From contig NZ_JAQIVH010000038.1 in NCBI RefSeq assembly GCF_028746185.1, forward strand, positions 33,250-97,249: 64,000 bases of DNA, read 5' to 3'. Both the position numbers and the translations under genes were made by a program. This DNA comes from Paenibacillus_E qinlingensis (GTDB lineage: Bacteria > Bacillota > Bacilli > Paenibacillales > NBRC-103111). The notes beneath the pieces were generated by a model that did not search any database, was not told where the DNA came from, and saw only the letters and a list, made by a program, of their open reading frames with translations. This document shows, in pieces, positions 1-8,540 of this stretch. Position 1 is the first letter of the stretch. Every line of letters begins with the position of its first letter.

Positions 1-1321
1 AGGCATGACGATGCGCGACGTGTTGAAAGGTGCCTTCCAGTATCTATTCGATATGGAACAAGAGATGAACGATATGTATGGCCGCATGGGCGACGTAACG
101 CCTGAAGAGCTTGATCGTTTGCTCGAGGATGTAGGAACGATTCAAGATACGTTAACGAATCAGGATTTCTACATGATCGATGCCAAAATCGAAGAAACGG
201 CCCGCGGTTTGGGTCTGACAGATATCGGCTTAGATAAAGACGTGAATGATTTGAGCGGTGGGCAGCGTACGAAGGTTTTGCTGGCGAAGCTTCTTTTGGA
301 AAAGCCAGACATCCTGCTCCTCGATGAGCCTACGAACTATTTGGATGAGCAGCATATCGAATGGTTGAAGCGTTATCTGAATGAGTACGAGAATGCCTTC
401 ATCCTCATCTCGCATGATATTCCGTTCCTGAACAGCGTAATCAACTTGATCTATCACATGGAAAACCAAGCCTTGAATCGCTATGTCGGCGATTATGACC
501 ATTTCCTAGAAGTTCACGAAATGAGAAAATCCCAGCTGGAGTCCGCGTACAAACGCCAACAGCAAGAAATTTCAGAGTTGAAGGACTTCGTTCAACGTAA
601 CAAAGCGAGTGTTGCAACTCGTAACATGGCGATGTCCAGACAGAAGAAGCTCGACAAGATGGAAGTCATTGAGATTGCCAAAGAGAAACCGAAGCCGCAG
701 TTCAACTTCAAAGAAGGACGTACGGCAGGTAAGCTCATCTTTGAAGCAACCGATCTAGTTATCGGTTACGATTCACCGTTATCCCGTCCGCTTAACCTGC
801 GTATGGAACGCGGTCAGAAAATTGCCCTCGTCGGTGCCAACGGGATCGGGAAGACGACATTGCTGCGCAGCATTTTAGGCGAAATCCCAGCGTTGTCCGG
901 TTCCGTGCATAAAGGTGAAAACCAACAAGTTGGCTATTTCCAACAGGAAATTAAAGAATCCAACAACAACACGTGTATTGATGAAGTGTGGAACGAGTTC
1001 CCCTCATTGAACCAATTCGAGGTTCGCGCGGCGCTTGCTCGCTGTGGACTAACGACCAAACATATCGAGAGCAAAATTGTCGTGCTCAGCGGTGGCGAGA
1101 AAGCGAAGGTCCGCCTATGTAAGCTGATCAACCGCGAAACCAACCTGCTCGTGCTCGATGAGCCGACAAACCATTTGGATGTCGATGCGAAGGAAGAACT
1201 GAAGCGTGCACTGAAAGCTTACAAGGGCAGCATCATCCTGATCTCCCATGAACCTGACTTCTATCGCGATGTCGTGACAGAGACTTGGAATTGTGAGTCG
1301 TGGACGACGAAAGTATTCTAA
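1..1321 (+). CDS. ABC-F family ATPase, 5'-truncated by the window edge
   Basis: This is the C-terminal ~440 residues of a two-nucleotide-binding-domain ABC protein without membrane segments. The reading frame is open to the left edge, and the first Walker A lies outside the window. The first domain retains its signature (DLSGGQ) and Walker B (LLLDEPTNYLD) followed by ISHD. A charged linker rich in K/Q/R follows, with a YDHFLEVHEMRK segment typical of ABC-F interdomain linkers. The second domain has Walker A GANGIGKTT, signature VLSGGEKAK and Walker B LVLDEPTNHLD. ABC-F proteins act on the ribosome, as translation factors or in antibiotic resistance; which applies here cannot be told. The C-terminal tail after the last ISHEPDFY is short. 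A strong terminator follows directly. Family call is firm, subfamily is not. Confidence 0.93.
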   Translation, partial: GMTMRDVLKGAFQYLFDMEQEMNDMYGRMGDVTPEELDRLLEDVGTIQDTLTNQDFYMIDAKIEETARGLGLTDIGLDKDVNDLSGGQRTKVLLAKLLLEKPDILLLDEPTNYLDEQHIEWLKRYLNEYENAFILISHDIPFLNSVINLIYHMENQALNRYVGDYDHFLEVHEMRKSQLESAYKRQQQEISELKDFVQRNKASVATRNMAMSRQKKLDKMEVIEIAKEKPKPQFNFKEGRTAGKLIFEATDLVIGYDSPLSRPLNLRMERGQKIALVGANGIGKTTLLRSILGEIPALSGSVHKGENQQVGYFQQEIKESNNNTCIDEVWNEFPSLNQFEVRAALARCGLTTKHIESKIVVLSGGEKAKVRLCKLINRETNLLVLDEPTNHLDVDAKEELKRALKAYKGSIILISHEPDFYRDVVTETWNCESWTTKVF

Positions 1322-1335
1322 TCCACACGTATCTT

Positions 1336-1376
1336 AAAGAGCTTGCCCCATCACGATGGGGCAAGCTCTTTATTTT
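1336..1376 (+). terminator. Rho-independent terminator of the ABC-F gene
   Basis: A perfect 16-bp stem (AAAGAGCTTGCCCCAT and its complement) with a CACG loop at 1352-1355 is followed by TATTTT. It begins 15 bases after the stop codon. Confidence 0.92.
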
Positions 1377-1398
1377 AAGACAGGTTTTGCAAAATAGA

Positions 1399-1428
1399 TT
1401 GACCCTACCTTACGCAGCATGTTACAAT
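1399..1428 (+). promoter_or_regulatory. SigA-type promoter of the tRNA gene
   Basis: TTGACC (1399-1404) and TACAAT (1423-1428) are separated by 18 bases and lie 11 bases before the tRNA 5' end. Confidence 0.75.
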
Positions 1429-1439
1429 GAGCAGATCTC

Positions 1440-1511
1440 AGGTCCGTAGCTCAATGGCAGAGCAACCGGCTCTTAACCGGTAGGTTGTGGGTTCGACCCC
1501 CACCGGGCCTA
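1440..1511 (+). tRNA. tRNA-Lys (anticodon CTT)
   Basis: A complete 72-nt cloverleaf can be folded by eye. The acceptor is AGGTCCG paired with CGGGCCT (one G-U pair). The D stem is GCTC/GAGC with loop AATGGCA. The anticodon stem is ACCGG/CCGGT with loop CTCTTAA, which puts CTT at positions 34-36. The variable loop is AGGTT, and the T stem is GTGGG/CCCAC with loop TTCGACC. The discriminator is A at 1511 and the CCA end is not encoded. The anticodon reads the lysine codon AAG. The gene stands alone with its own promoter and terminator. Confidence 0.95.
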
Positions 1512-1516
1512 TATTG

Positions 1517-1556
1517 AATCCCCCTGCTATCCGCATTGGATCGCAGGGGGATTTTC
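1517..1556 (+). terminator. Terminator after tRNA-Lys
   Basis: Arms AATCCCCCTGC and GCAGGGGGATT (1517-1527 and 1543-1553) are followed by TTTCTC, six bases after the tRNA. Confidence 0.88.
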
Positions 1557-1694
1557 TCATAGCAGCTTTAAACTGGACAAACTGCACTCTAGATGATACA
1601 TTATGTATCAATAGAAGGATTCGTCCTCATCATCTCTGACCTGCCCGATACTCGGGAACGCATCCGAATGAAGCCACGGAAAGCGAGGAACCCT

Positions 1695-2030
1695 ATGCTT
1701 GTTTTTCGATTCATGTTTAAGAGCAAACTGCTTGTATTGCTGCTCATTCTCTGCTTTTTGGACGCGTTATTCACCGATATCGGCTTGCAGCTAGCCCTCA
1801 TTCAAGAGGCAAATCCGTTCATCCGCCATCTCTACGAATGGCACATCATCGCGTATTATCTCGTGAAACTTATATTCCCTCTTGCACTAATGCTCATATA
1901 TCCCTATATTCGCCAGAAGTTGTGGGTTCAGCCCTGCCTAACCCTCACCGTTATCGTCTATGCAGCCGTCAATGTGTATCATTTCGTCTGGCTCTCCTAT
2001 GGGCTAACGTACGTCGCTGGTTCTGCCTAG
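1695..2030 (+). CDS. small membrane protein, DUF5658-like
   Basis: About 111 residues with three hydrophobic segments. The first is a LLVLLLILCFLDALFTDIG-type segment, the second spans YYLVKLIFPLALMLIY, and the third spans LTLTVIVYAAVNVYHF. The first helix with its D..F.TD motif, then EANPFIRHLYE, followed by YYLVK, is the pattern I associate with DUF5658 proteins, whose function is unknown. The start at 1695 is chosen because GAGGAA lies 8 bases upstream. In-frame ATGs at 1593 and 1668 lack a convincing ribosome site and would add a hydrophilic leader. The gene is monocistronic and followed by a terminator. No partner gene is evident. Confidence 0.7.
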   Translation: MLVFRFMFKSKLLVLLLILCFLDALFTDIGLQLALIQEANPFIRHLYEWHIIAYYLVKLIFPLALMLIYPYIRQKLWVQPCLTLTVIVYAAVNVYHFVWLSYGLTYVAGSA

Positions 2031-2046
2031 CCTATAGCGTTCGCAG

Positions 2047-2076
2047 CCCGTCCTATTAGGACGGGTGTTTTTATTT
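2047..2076 (+). terminator. Terminator of the DUF5658-like gene
   Basis: Stem CCCGTCCT/AGGACGGG (2047-2065), loop ATT, then TGTTTTTATTT. Confidence 0.88.
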
Positions 2077-2166
2077 GGGCATAGACGCGGGGCTCCACGG
2101 CGGCGCTGGGGGGGCGCGGTTACGAGTACGAGTGCGGGTGCGGGTGGTACGCTGCCGCGACGTTTG

Positions 2167-2307
2167 AATTAACTGGAAAATATACAGCTAATTACGAGGA
2201 ATTTCCTCTAAAAATCAATTTAACTGTAAAATATGAAGTTAATATCACCACTTTCTGCTCATATTGTCCAAATGCACTATATTAACTGTAGGTTTTCCAT
2301 CTATTAC
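2167..2307. repeat. Cluster of three short palindromic intergenic repeats (TTAACTGTA family)
   Basis: Copies lie at 2167-2193, 2217-2243 and 2281-2307. Each is an imperfect palindrome of about 25 bases built on TTAACTG(T/G)A, an A/T-rich centre and a degenerate inverted end such as CAGCTAATT, AAGTTAAT or CATCTATTA. The same pattern recurs at 38297-38484, between unrelated genes, so it is a dispersed element and not part of one regulatory region. Confidence 0.6.
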
Positions 2308-2455
2308 AAATTTGATCGGAAAATCTCGACATTTAAATGTATAAAATCCAGTTATTTGCTGGAGCAACGTATACCCTTACAAAACTTCCTGCAATCCATA
2401 GCTGTACTTCTATTTCCACTTCCATTTCTACAATTAATCCCCCCGCTCTCTTCTA

Positions 2456-2580
2456 TTCTCTTCTACTCCCCTTGACTTCACTCGACTTTATCTTGCTTCA
2501 CTTTACTTCACTTTACTTCACTTTACTTCACTTCACTTACTTCACTTTACTTTACTCCCTACTACTTTACTCTTCCCCGC
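2456..2580. repeat. C/T-rich tandem repeat, unit CTTTACTTCA
   Basis: The 10-bp unit CTTTACTTCA occurs three times in a row at 2501-2530, with degenerate copies (CTCGACTTTA, CTTCACTTAC, TTTACTCC) on both sides. The plus strand is almost free of G for over 100 bases. Confidence 0.85.
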
Positions 2581-2689
2581 CAACTCTACTCGCAATCAGC
2601 ATATCCCTACCTTTCATTAGAGCAAGCTTAGGGATATCCAAGTGATTCAAGGAACACACCACGGCTTATCTTGTGAACTTATAATTTCT

Positions 2690-2750
2690 CGCAAAAAATA
2701 GAGGCCCGATGCACGTCGACCATTCCATCGGTCAACATCACATCAGGCCT
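2690..2750 (-). terminator. Terminator of the hybrid kinase gene
   Basis: Reading leftward, GGCCTGATG...GTTGACC pairs with GGTCGAC...CATCGGGCC across an 8-base loop, followed by TCTATTTTTTG. It lies about 30 bases beyond the kinase stop codon. Confidence 0.82.
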
Positions 2751-2781
2751 TTTGTCTTTTCACTTTCAACAGTCTACATGG

Positions 2782-5700
2782 TCATTGAGCTTCACTTAAT
2801 ACAATACCGGGACTATTGCCATGTCCAAGTATTGCGTCAATCTCATACTGAATTTGTCTCAGAATGTGTATGACTTCCTGTGGATGGATGCCATTCTCCA
2901 GTTCTTTCTCCATAGCGAGCACCCCCGCCACCAGCGCATCTGCGTAGAAATTCACAGCGATCCCTTTAAGGGTGTGAATCTTCCTTTTTACCGCAACAAG
3001 CTCCCCGCCATCTATAAACGGGATCAGCTGATCATAGAAGTTATGATAATCCTGCTTAAATCTCTCCAGCATATACTGGAAAATATGCAGCTTCTGATCA
3101 ATATTCCGCAGTAATTGCTCCACACCTACACCTGGATATTGGTCCAACAAACTCAATTGATTCCATTTCCCTAACATATCTGTCAGCTGCCGTTCCGTAA
3201 TCGGTTTAACGAGCAAATCATTCATGCCCAGCTTCAGCAGCTGCATGCGATCTTGCATAAGCATATTCGCGGTGAGTGCTACGATGGGCACGAGGTTCAA
3301 ATGCTTGCGCTGCCTCAGCTTCTGTGTAGCCTCATAGCCATCCATCTCTGGCATATGTATATCCATGAGAATCAGCTTCCATGGCTGGCTGTCAGCCAAT
3401 TCCAAAGCTTCAAGACCATTCTGTGCGATCACCGTATGATAGCCCAATTGCTTCAATTGCTCCGAAATGACGAGCTGATTGATCTCATTGTCTTCTACCA
3501 CGAGAATGTTCCCTTTCGACTCCGTCCCCCGCTCCGCTTCCGCGTGAGTCATCAGCGTAGTTTCCGCTGCAATCGTTCGGATCTCCCTTTGAGCTAGTCC
3601 CTCGATAGCCAGCTTCAGATTCGCTCTACTTACTGGCTTCACAAGCACAACATCGGCTTGCAGTGCCTCTGGCAACTCTGACATCCATTCCCTGCCATCC
3701 AGTGTCGTATACGCAATGATCTGCGTACGTGAACGGTCAATAGGTGCGATCACTCGCTCTAACCCATCCTGATACTCGAGATCTTCCATTTGCATATCGA
3801 GAAGCACATAGTCAACAGGCGAGTCGTTCCATGCATCTTTCTCTAAAGCTGCCACCAATTCCGACGCTGTAGCTACGTGATCTGTCTGTAAGTGCATCGC
3901 TTCAAGTAATTCAGCGATATGCTTAGCAACAAGAGGATGATCTTCGGCAATCCGAATTCGCTGATTCTGACAAGAATTAGGATTCGGCAGCCCCCTATTT
4001 GGCTGCACGTCCTCTTCCGAACAAGCTTTCCCTAGCATTAAGTTGAAATAGAATCGACTTCCTTGGCCAAGGGTGGACTCCACTTGCAAAACACCACCCA
4101 TGGACTGCACCAAATGTTGGCAGATGACAAGACCTAAGCCTGTCCCCCCATATCGCCGACTCATCGATGTATCTGCTTGTGAGAACGGAACGAAGAGCTT
4201 CGAGAGCTGCTCCTTAGAGATTCCGATGCCCGTATCCTCCATGGCAAACGAGAGTAAGTACCCCTCATCTGACTTTTCCTCTAGAGCGACTTTCAATCTC
4301 AAATAACCCCTCTTGGTAAACTTAATCGCATTATTCGTTAGATTAATGAGCACTTGCTCTAAGCGAAATGGATCACCACTGACGAGATCAGGCAGATCCT
4401 CCGACGTTTCGAGTATAATCTCGATTCGGTTCTTCCCTAGCGATACACTCGTAAGATCAGCTACCTTTTGGAGGGATGCCTCCAGAGAGAAATCTACCGT
4501 TTCTAGGGACATTTTACCCGCTTCAAGCTTCGAGAAGTCAAGAATATCATTAATCGTAGCAAGTAGAACGTTAGAGGATGAATCAATTTTGCTCAAATAA
4601 TCCTGCTGAATGGTAGTTAGCTCTGTCCTTTGTAAAAGTAAAGATAAACCGATGATCCCGTTGAGCGGCGTTCGTATTTCATGACTCATCCTAGCCAAGA
4701 ACTGACTCTTAGCCCTGTTAGACTGATCCGCTTCTTCGCGTTTCTTCAGATCCGTAATATCGTGGACCGTTCCCGTTACACCATCAATTTCCTTTTCATC
4801 TTCCGTGAATAGCGGTGACAACGTCACATTGTAGGCATGCTCGGACCCATCCGGATGGAGAAGGTGAATACCGAACTGTTGCGTTTTTCGCTGCAGAACG
4901 GTTTGTTCAAACCCTAGTTCCCATGTCTCCGGCTCGTCCATTTGGACCAATTCGGTTAGCAGCTTTCCTTTTACTTGGTCGGCATCCATCTGATACGTCA
5001 GATACATCTTACTATTGGACGAAGCAATCGTACCATCCAATCGAAATCGAAATATGAAGTCTTCTGAGTTTTCTACCAAGGTCCGATACTGTTCATCTCT
5101 TGTTCTTGCTTTAATCAAAGCAGCGCGTTGCTCCGTCACATCACAAGCAGAACCAATCAATTCAATGACATAACCATCTTTATAGACGGGCTGTAGACTG
5201 ACTAGGATATTAAAGCCGTTATAGTCATATTCGTAATTGACACGTTCACCTTGCCATGCCTTTTCGTAATAGTGCTGTATACGTGCCAGAAAAGATTCAT
5301 TAAATACATTCACTTCACTTATTTTCTTGCCAATAAACTGGCTTGGTTTCAGACCCAGCATCTGCAATAGCTGTCCTTCAATAACAATGTAAACGAATTC
5401 ATCACGATGTTTATGGAGCTTAAACGTGAATCCAGGTTGAAAACGCAGCATATCCAGCAATTCTTCCTCGACCTGCCGGATCTGCCCTTTATATTCCCGA
5501 TTTCGAAGTAAATACCGCATGAAGCAAGCGATTACAAAAACACAAATTAACTGATAGCTGATGTATTTCAGAATAACATCCAGTGAAGTCTTGAATACGA
5601 GCCATATCATGGCATAATAAAAAGCAAAAAAGAACGTAGACGCATACAGCCATCTCATCCAATACGCTTTTACTTGGGCAAATATGATGCCAGTTCCAGT

Positions 5701-6051
5701 AATCGCTGCAAGGCCAATAAAGAAAAGCGGCAAAGAAATCGCACCTTCCACGACAAATCTAGCTATCCACACACACGCAAACGTAATGAATAGAGAAAGC
5801 ATTCCTCCCATATAGGCAGCTAGCAGCAAACCGACACCACGGAAATTCAAACTCACCTGTGGCGCCATTTGAATACTGAAATTCATCAAGACGACCACAA
5901 GCGCACCATGCGCCAAACCTATGTAGACTTTATGTAACCAAGTTGGCCTCTGATCAAGCTTCATGACAAGTAAGAAATGTTCCACAACTACGACAAAGAC
6001 CGTTATTAACGCAAAATTGACAATCAAATCACGCAACAGAACAATCACCAA
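2782..6051 (-). CDS. hybrid sensor histidine kinase (5TM-PAS-PAS-HisKA-HATPase-REC-REC-HPt)
   Basis: 1089 residues. The N-terminal ~190 residues hold five to six membrane segments of the 5TM-LYT type. Two PAS-like domains follow (about 205-315 and 320-435). HisKA has the phospho-acceptor His457 in SHEIRTPLN. The HATPase region shows N, G1 (DTGIGI) and G2 (GTGLGL) boxes. The first receiver (about 690-815) has the acidic pair and an LLDMQ Asp but is divergent. The second receiver is canonical (VVEDNEIN, Asp897 in LMDIHMPEMDG, Lys in VKP). A C-terminal HPt carries His1026 in HTLKG. The chain therefore contains a full internal phosphorelay for passing phosphate to an external regulator. The start is TTG or the next codon GTG; neither has an ideal ribosome site. 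It lies 62 bases downstream of the REC-EAL gene on the same strand, suggesting an operon linked to c-di-GMP. The signal sensed is unknown. Confidence 0.93.
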   Translation of the reverse strand: MVIVLLRDLIVNFALITVFVVVVEHFLLVMKLDQRPTWLHKVYIGLAHGALVVVLMNFSIQMAPQVSLNFRGVGLLLAAYMGGMLSLFITFACVWIARFVVEGAISLPLFFIGLAAITGTGIIFAQVKAYWMRWLYASTFFFAFYYAMIWLVFKTSLDVILKYISYQLICVFVIACFMRYLLRNREYKGQIRQVEEELLDMLRFQPGFTFKLHKHRDEFVYIVIEGQLLQMLGLKPSQFIGKKISEVNVFNESFLARIQHYYEKAWQGERVNYEYDYNGFNILVSLQPVYKDGYVIELIGSACDVTEQRAALIKARTRDEQYRTLVENSEDFIFRFRLDGTIASSNSKMYLTYQMDADQVKGKLLTELVQMDEPETWELGFEQTVLQRKTQQFGIHLLHPDGSEHAYNVTLSPLFTEDEKEIDGVTGTVHDITDLKKREEADQSNRAKSQFLARMSHEIRTPLNGIIGLSLLLQRTELTTIQQDYLSKIDSSSNVLLATINDILDFSKLEAGKMSLETVDFSLEASLQKVADLTSVSLGKNRIEIILETSEDLPDLVSGDPFRLEQVLINLTNNAIKFTKRGYLRLKVALEEKSDEGYLLSFAMEDTGIGISKEQLSKLFVPFSQADTSMSRRYGGTGLGLVICQHLVQSMGGVLQVESTLGQGSRFYFNLMLGKACSEEDVQPNRGLPNPNSCQNQRIRIAEDHPLVAKHIAELLEAMHLQTDHVATASELVAALEKDAWNDSPVDYVLLDMQMEDLEYQDGLERVIAPIDRSRTQIIAYTTLDGREWMSELPEALQADVVLVKPVSRANLKLAIEGLAQREIRTIAAETTLMTHAEAERGTESKGNILVVEDNEINQLVISEQLKQLGYHTVIAQNGLEALELADSQPWKLILMDIHMPEMDGYEATQKLRQRKHLNLVPIVALTANMLMQDRMQLLKLGMNDLLVKPITERQLTDMLGKWNQLSLLDQYPGVGVEQLLRNIDQKLHIFQYMLERFKQDYHNFYDQLIPFIDGGELVAVKRKIHTLKGIAVNFYADALVAGVLAMEKELENGIHPQEVIHILRQIQYEIDAILGHGNSPGIVLSEAQ

Positions 6052-6113
6052 CCCGTTTCTGACTCTAGTTCGGATACGCTTCTAACTTATCCTTCCTCAT
6101 TCTATCATTTCAT

Positions 6114-7385
6114 TTAGGCTAGTTGATACAACATTTCTTCAATATGTTTAACTTCCACTGGTTTGCTAAAATAATAGCCTTGCACGAAGCGGCAGCCATA
6201 CTCGCGCAGCACCTGCAGCTCCTCTTCGGTTTCAACGCCTTCTGCGACCACAGAGAGGTTCAATTGCTTCGCCATCGATAGCATGGTACTCACAATGATT
6301 GCATTCACTTGGCCATGTTGTAAACCTTTAATAAAAGATTGATCTATCTTTATTTTATCCACCGGGAGGTCACGCAGGTAGCCAAGCGAGCTATAGCCTG
6401 TCCCGAAATCATCCATAGCAATGCGCAGTCCCAGCTCTTTGAGCTTCCCTAGTGTATCCGCAGCTAATCTGGCATCCACACTTAAGCTCTCTGTAATTTC
6501 AATTTCTAAGTACTTGGGCTCTAAGCCCGTTTCTTCCAGGATCGCTGCAATGATTCCGCTTAAACGACAATCGTTGAACTGCTTGCGCGATAAATTAACA
6601 GCTACAAACATGGGTGGCAAGCCCGCAAGCTGCCATTTCCGGTTCTGTCTACACGCTTCTCGCAGCACCCACTCTCCAATCTCGTGGATAAGCCCGCTTT
6701 CTTCTGCAATCGAGATAAATTCCGAAGGCGGGACAAAGCCGACATCACCATTGTCCCAGCGAAGAAGACATTCCATCCCAACAACACAGCTCGTACTAAT
6801 ATCAACAACAGGCTGATAGACAAGATTAAATTCTTTCTTCGATATCGCGTGTCGTAGATGCAATTCAATGTCCATCCGTCTCTGCAGCAAAGCGCCATTG
6901 ATTAACGGAGCGCCAGGCTGCAAACTGTCCATATATCCGTCTGAGTGTATGGTTGCAGGATATACACCTTTAACACCGTTTTGAACGGCAAGCTTACAAC
7001 GTTCGAGGAAGTAAGTGACAACCCCCTTCCCCTCCAAACCCGAAACTAACATTTCTTTATGGAAATAGTCGACTGCACCAAAACGCATCGCTTGGATCGT
7101 TTGAGCCGAGCCTTCTGATGTCAGTGTACTTAATATGATTACAGGAATAGGACTATGGTCCATGATTAACTGCAGTGCCGAAAGTCCCGATAAATCAGGC
7201 AAGTCCATATCAATGAGGATCAAGTCCGGTCTGTCACGAAACACACATGCTAGTGCAGCACTGCCATCTGCTACAACCTCTGACAGTATAAGCTGTTCAT
7301 CCTGCTTTAATATGGTCGCAATGACCCCCTGCGTTCGTTCCAATCTACTCACTAATAGTACTCCATGCCTGCCTATCAGACTCAT
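6114..7385 (-). CDS. response regulator with EAL c-di-GMP phosphodiesterase domain
   Basis: 423 residues. A receiver domain occupies about 8-125, with Asp in LILIDMDLPDLSG and Lys in YFHKEM. After a ~50-residue linker an EAL domain covers about 175-420. Conserved catalytic elements are visible: QPVVDI, ECLLRW (the name motif with Cys in place of Ala, metal-binding Glu kept), VNLSRKQF, EIEITES, DDFGTGYSSL, KIDQSFI and AEGVET. EAL domains hydrolyse cyclic di-GMP, and the intact residues argue for an active enzyme gated by phosphorylation. The ATG start is preceded by GAGGTGGCGGGGAA. It is the first gene of a probable operon with the hybrid kinase, the likely phosphate source. Confidence 0.93.
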   Translation of the reverse strand: MSLIGRHGVLLVSRLERTQGVIATILKQDEQLILSEVVADGSAALACVFRDRPDLILIDMDLPDLSGLSALQLIMDHSPIPVIILSTLTSEGSAQTIQAMRFGAVDYFHKEMLVSGLEGKGVVTYFLERCKLAVQNGVKGVYPATIHSDGYMDSLQPGAPLINGALLQRRMDIELHLRHAISKKEFNLVYQPVVDISTSCVVGMECLLRWDNGDVGFVPPSEFISIAEESGLIHEIGEWVLREACRQNRKWQLAGLPPMFVAVNLSRKQFNDCRLSGIIAAILEETGLEPKYLEIEITESLSVDARLAADTLGKLKELGLRIAMDDFGTGYSSLGYLRDLPVDKIKIDQSFIKGLQHGQVNAIIVSTMLSMAKQLNLSVVAEGVETEEELQVLREYGCRFVQGYYFSKPVEVKHIEEMLYQLA

Positions 7386-7532
7386 TTCCCCGCCACCTCT
7401 TCAAGCCATTCTTACTTATACTACCAGTATACTTTCCACTTATTAGGTTACTTACTTAAATCCTATGAATTTGACACCTTCTTTTCGCTAATATTTTACT
7501 AACATTTTTTTGAAATTCATAGATGAAAACGG

Positions 7533-7561
7533 TTTACTCTTAAAATTCGACAGCGTATAAT
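7533..7561 (+). promoter_or_regulatory. Probable SigA promoter of the OmpR-type regulator
   Basis: TTTACT (7533-7538) and TATAAT (7556-7561) lie 17 bases apart, about 90 bases before the start codon. The 266-base gap between divergent genes is otherwise AT-rich and featureless. Confidence 0.55.
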
Positions 7562-7651
7562 AGAATTATTAGCTAAATATTAGCAACATCACTCACCTCA
7601 TCACTTTTACGAATTTCAAATTAGAAAACTATGCGTTAGGGGGACCTTCTA

Positions 7652-8365
7652 ATGGACAGAGTTCTATTAATTGAGGACGATGATATTATCGGTGAGATGA
7701 TCTGCATGTATCTGAAGGAGGAAGATTTTTTAGTTCTCAGGTGCCACAATGGACAGGAGGGTCTAACGGCCTTACACAATTTCCAACCAGATCTGATTCT
7801 ACTTGATCTTATTCTCCCAGACTTTGAAGGTACAGAGCTATGCAATTCCTTACGAGGACTAACACCTGTTCCGATTATTATCATCTCCTCTAATTCCAAA
7901 GTCAGCGAGAAAATCGAAGCCTTTACCGTTGGTGCCGATGATTATTTATGCAAACCATTCAGTATGCATGAAATGAAGGCCCGCATCCAAGTCCTATTAC
8001 GCCGCTTCAAAAAGGAACTACCCGCTGAGCAGCAACTTGCTACTCCTACCCCGATACGCCAACGGATAACCGTTCCCGCCATGGAGCTCCAAATTAATTT
8101 AGAGAAACGAACCTTGCACGTACGAGGTGAATCGATCGAAATGACTTTCTCTGAGTTTGAGCTCATTCGATTGCTAGTTGAACATCCTGAACGGGTATAT
8201 CGTCGCGAAGACCTGATCAATGCTTTACGCGGATTCGACTCCTACATAAATGAGCGGGCGATTGATGTACATATTACGAATTTGCGCAGGAAAATCGAGA
8301 TCAATCCCAAAGAGCCAAAATATATCAAGACCGTATGGGGCGTAGGCTATAAATTTGTCATCTAA
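7652..8365 (+). CDS. OmpR/PhoB-family response regulator
   Basis: 237 residues. The receiver domain (about 3-115) has the acidic pair IEDDDI, the phosphorylation Asp in LLDLILPD and Lys in CKPFS. The winged-helix Trans_reg_C domain (about 140-237) includes MTFSEFELI, RVYRREDLI, DVHITNLRRKIE and the final TVWGVGYKF. The start is supported by AGGGGGACC. It is divergent from the REC-EAL/kinase operon and has no cognate kinase directly beside it, so the hybrid kinase is the obvious candidate partner, though hybrid kinases do not always pair with the nearest regulator. A terminator follows. Confidence 0.93.
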   Translation: MDRVLLIEDDDIIGEMICMYLKEEDFLVLRCHNGQEGLTALHNFQPDLILLDLILPDFEGTELCNSLRGLTPVPIIIISSNSKVSEKIEAFTVGADDYLCKPFSMHEMKARIQVLLRRFKKELPAEQQLATPTPIRQRITVPAMELQINLEKRTLHVRGESIEMTFSEFELIRLLVEHPERVYRREDLINALRGFDSYINERAIDVHITNLRRKIEINPKEPKYIKTVWGVGYKFVI

Positions 8366-8379
8366 GCCAATTACATATT

Positions 8380-8416
8380 GACCCGATCCAGGATTGGATA
8401 GGGTCTTATTTTTTTG
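8380..8416 (+). terminator. Terminator of the OmpR-type regulator
   Basis: GACCCGATCCA pairs with TGGATAGGGTC (interrupted stem), followed by TTATTTTTTTG. Confidence 0.75.
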
Positions 8417-8448
8417 TTTCTTTATTTAAAAAAATAGTAAAAAATGGG

Positions 8449-8477
8449 TTGACCTTCCAGTGGTATTCCGTTATCAT
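8449..8477 (+). promoter_or_regulatory. Probable SigA promoter of the gene at 8541
   Basis: TTGACC (8449-8454), a 17-base spacer and TATCAT (8472-8477), 64 bases before the start codon. Confidence 0.6.
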
Positions 8478-8540
8478 TTGAATTCTGAACACCGCTGCCG
8501 CGGTAACTATAACTATGTAACTTACAGGTGAGGTATTCGT

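Larger units (their letters stand above)
2031..2689. other. Repeat-rich non-coding stretch
   Basis: Between the DUF5658-like gene and the kinase terminator there is no convincing gene. The reading frames here translate to low-complexity Ser/Leu/Phe/Tyr-rich peptides without ribosome sites. The stretch holds a short GC-rich run with an alternating GTGCGGGT pattern (about 2095-2160), three palindromic repeat copies (2167-2307), and a C/T-rich tandem repeat (2456-2580). Confidence 0.7.

Noticed and set aside
1440..1511. tRNA as an integration site for a mobile element
   Set aside because: No integrase gene lies next to it and no repeat of the tRNA 3' end was noticed elsewhere in the window.
2233..2645. 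Two overlapping plus-strand reading frames
   Set aside because: They run through palindromic repeats and a C/T-rich tandem repeat, encode low-complexity peptides and lack ribosome sites.
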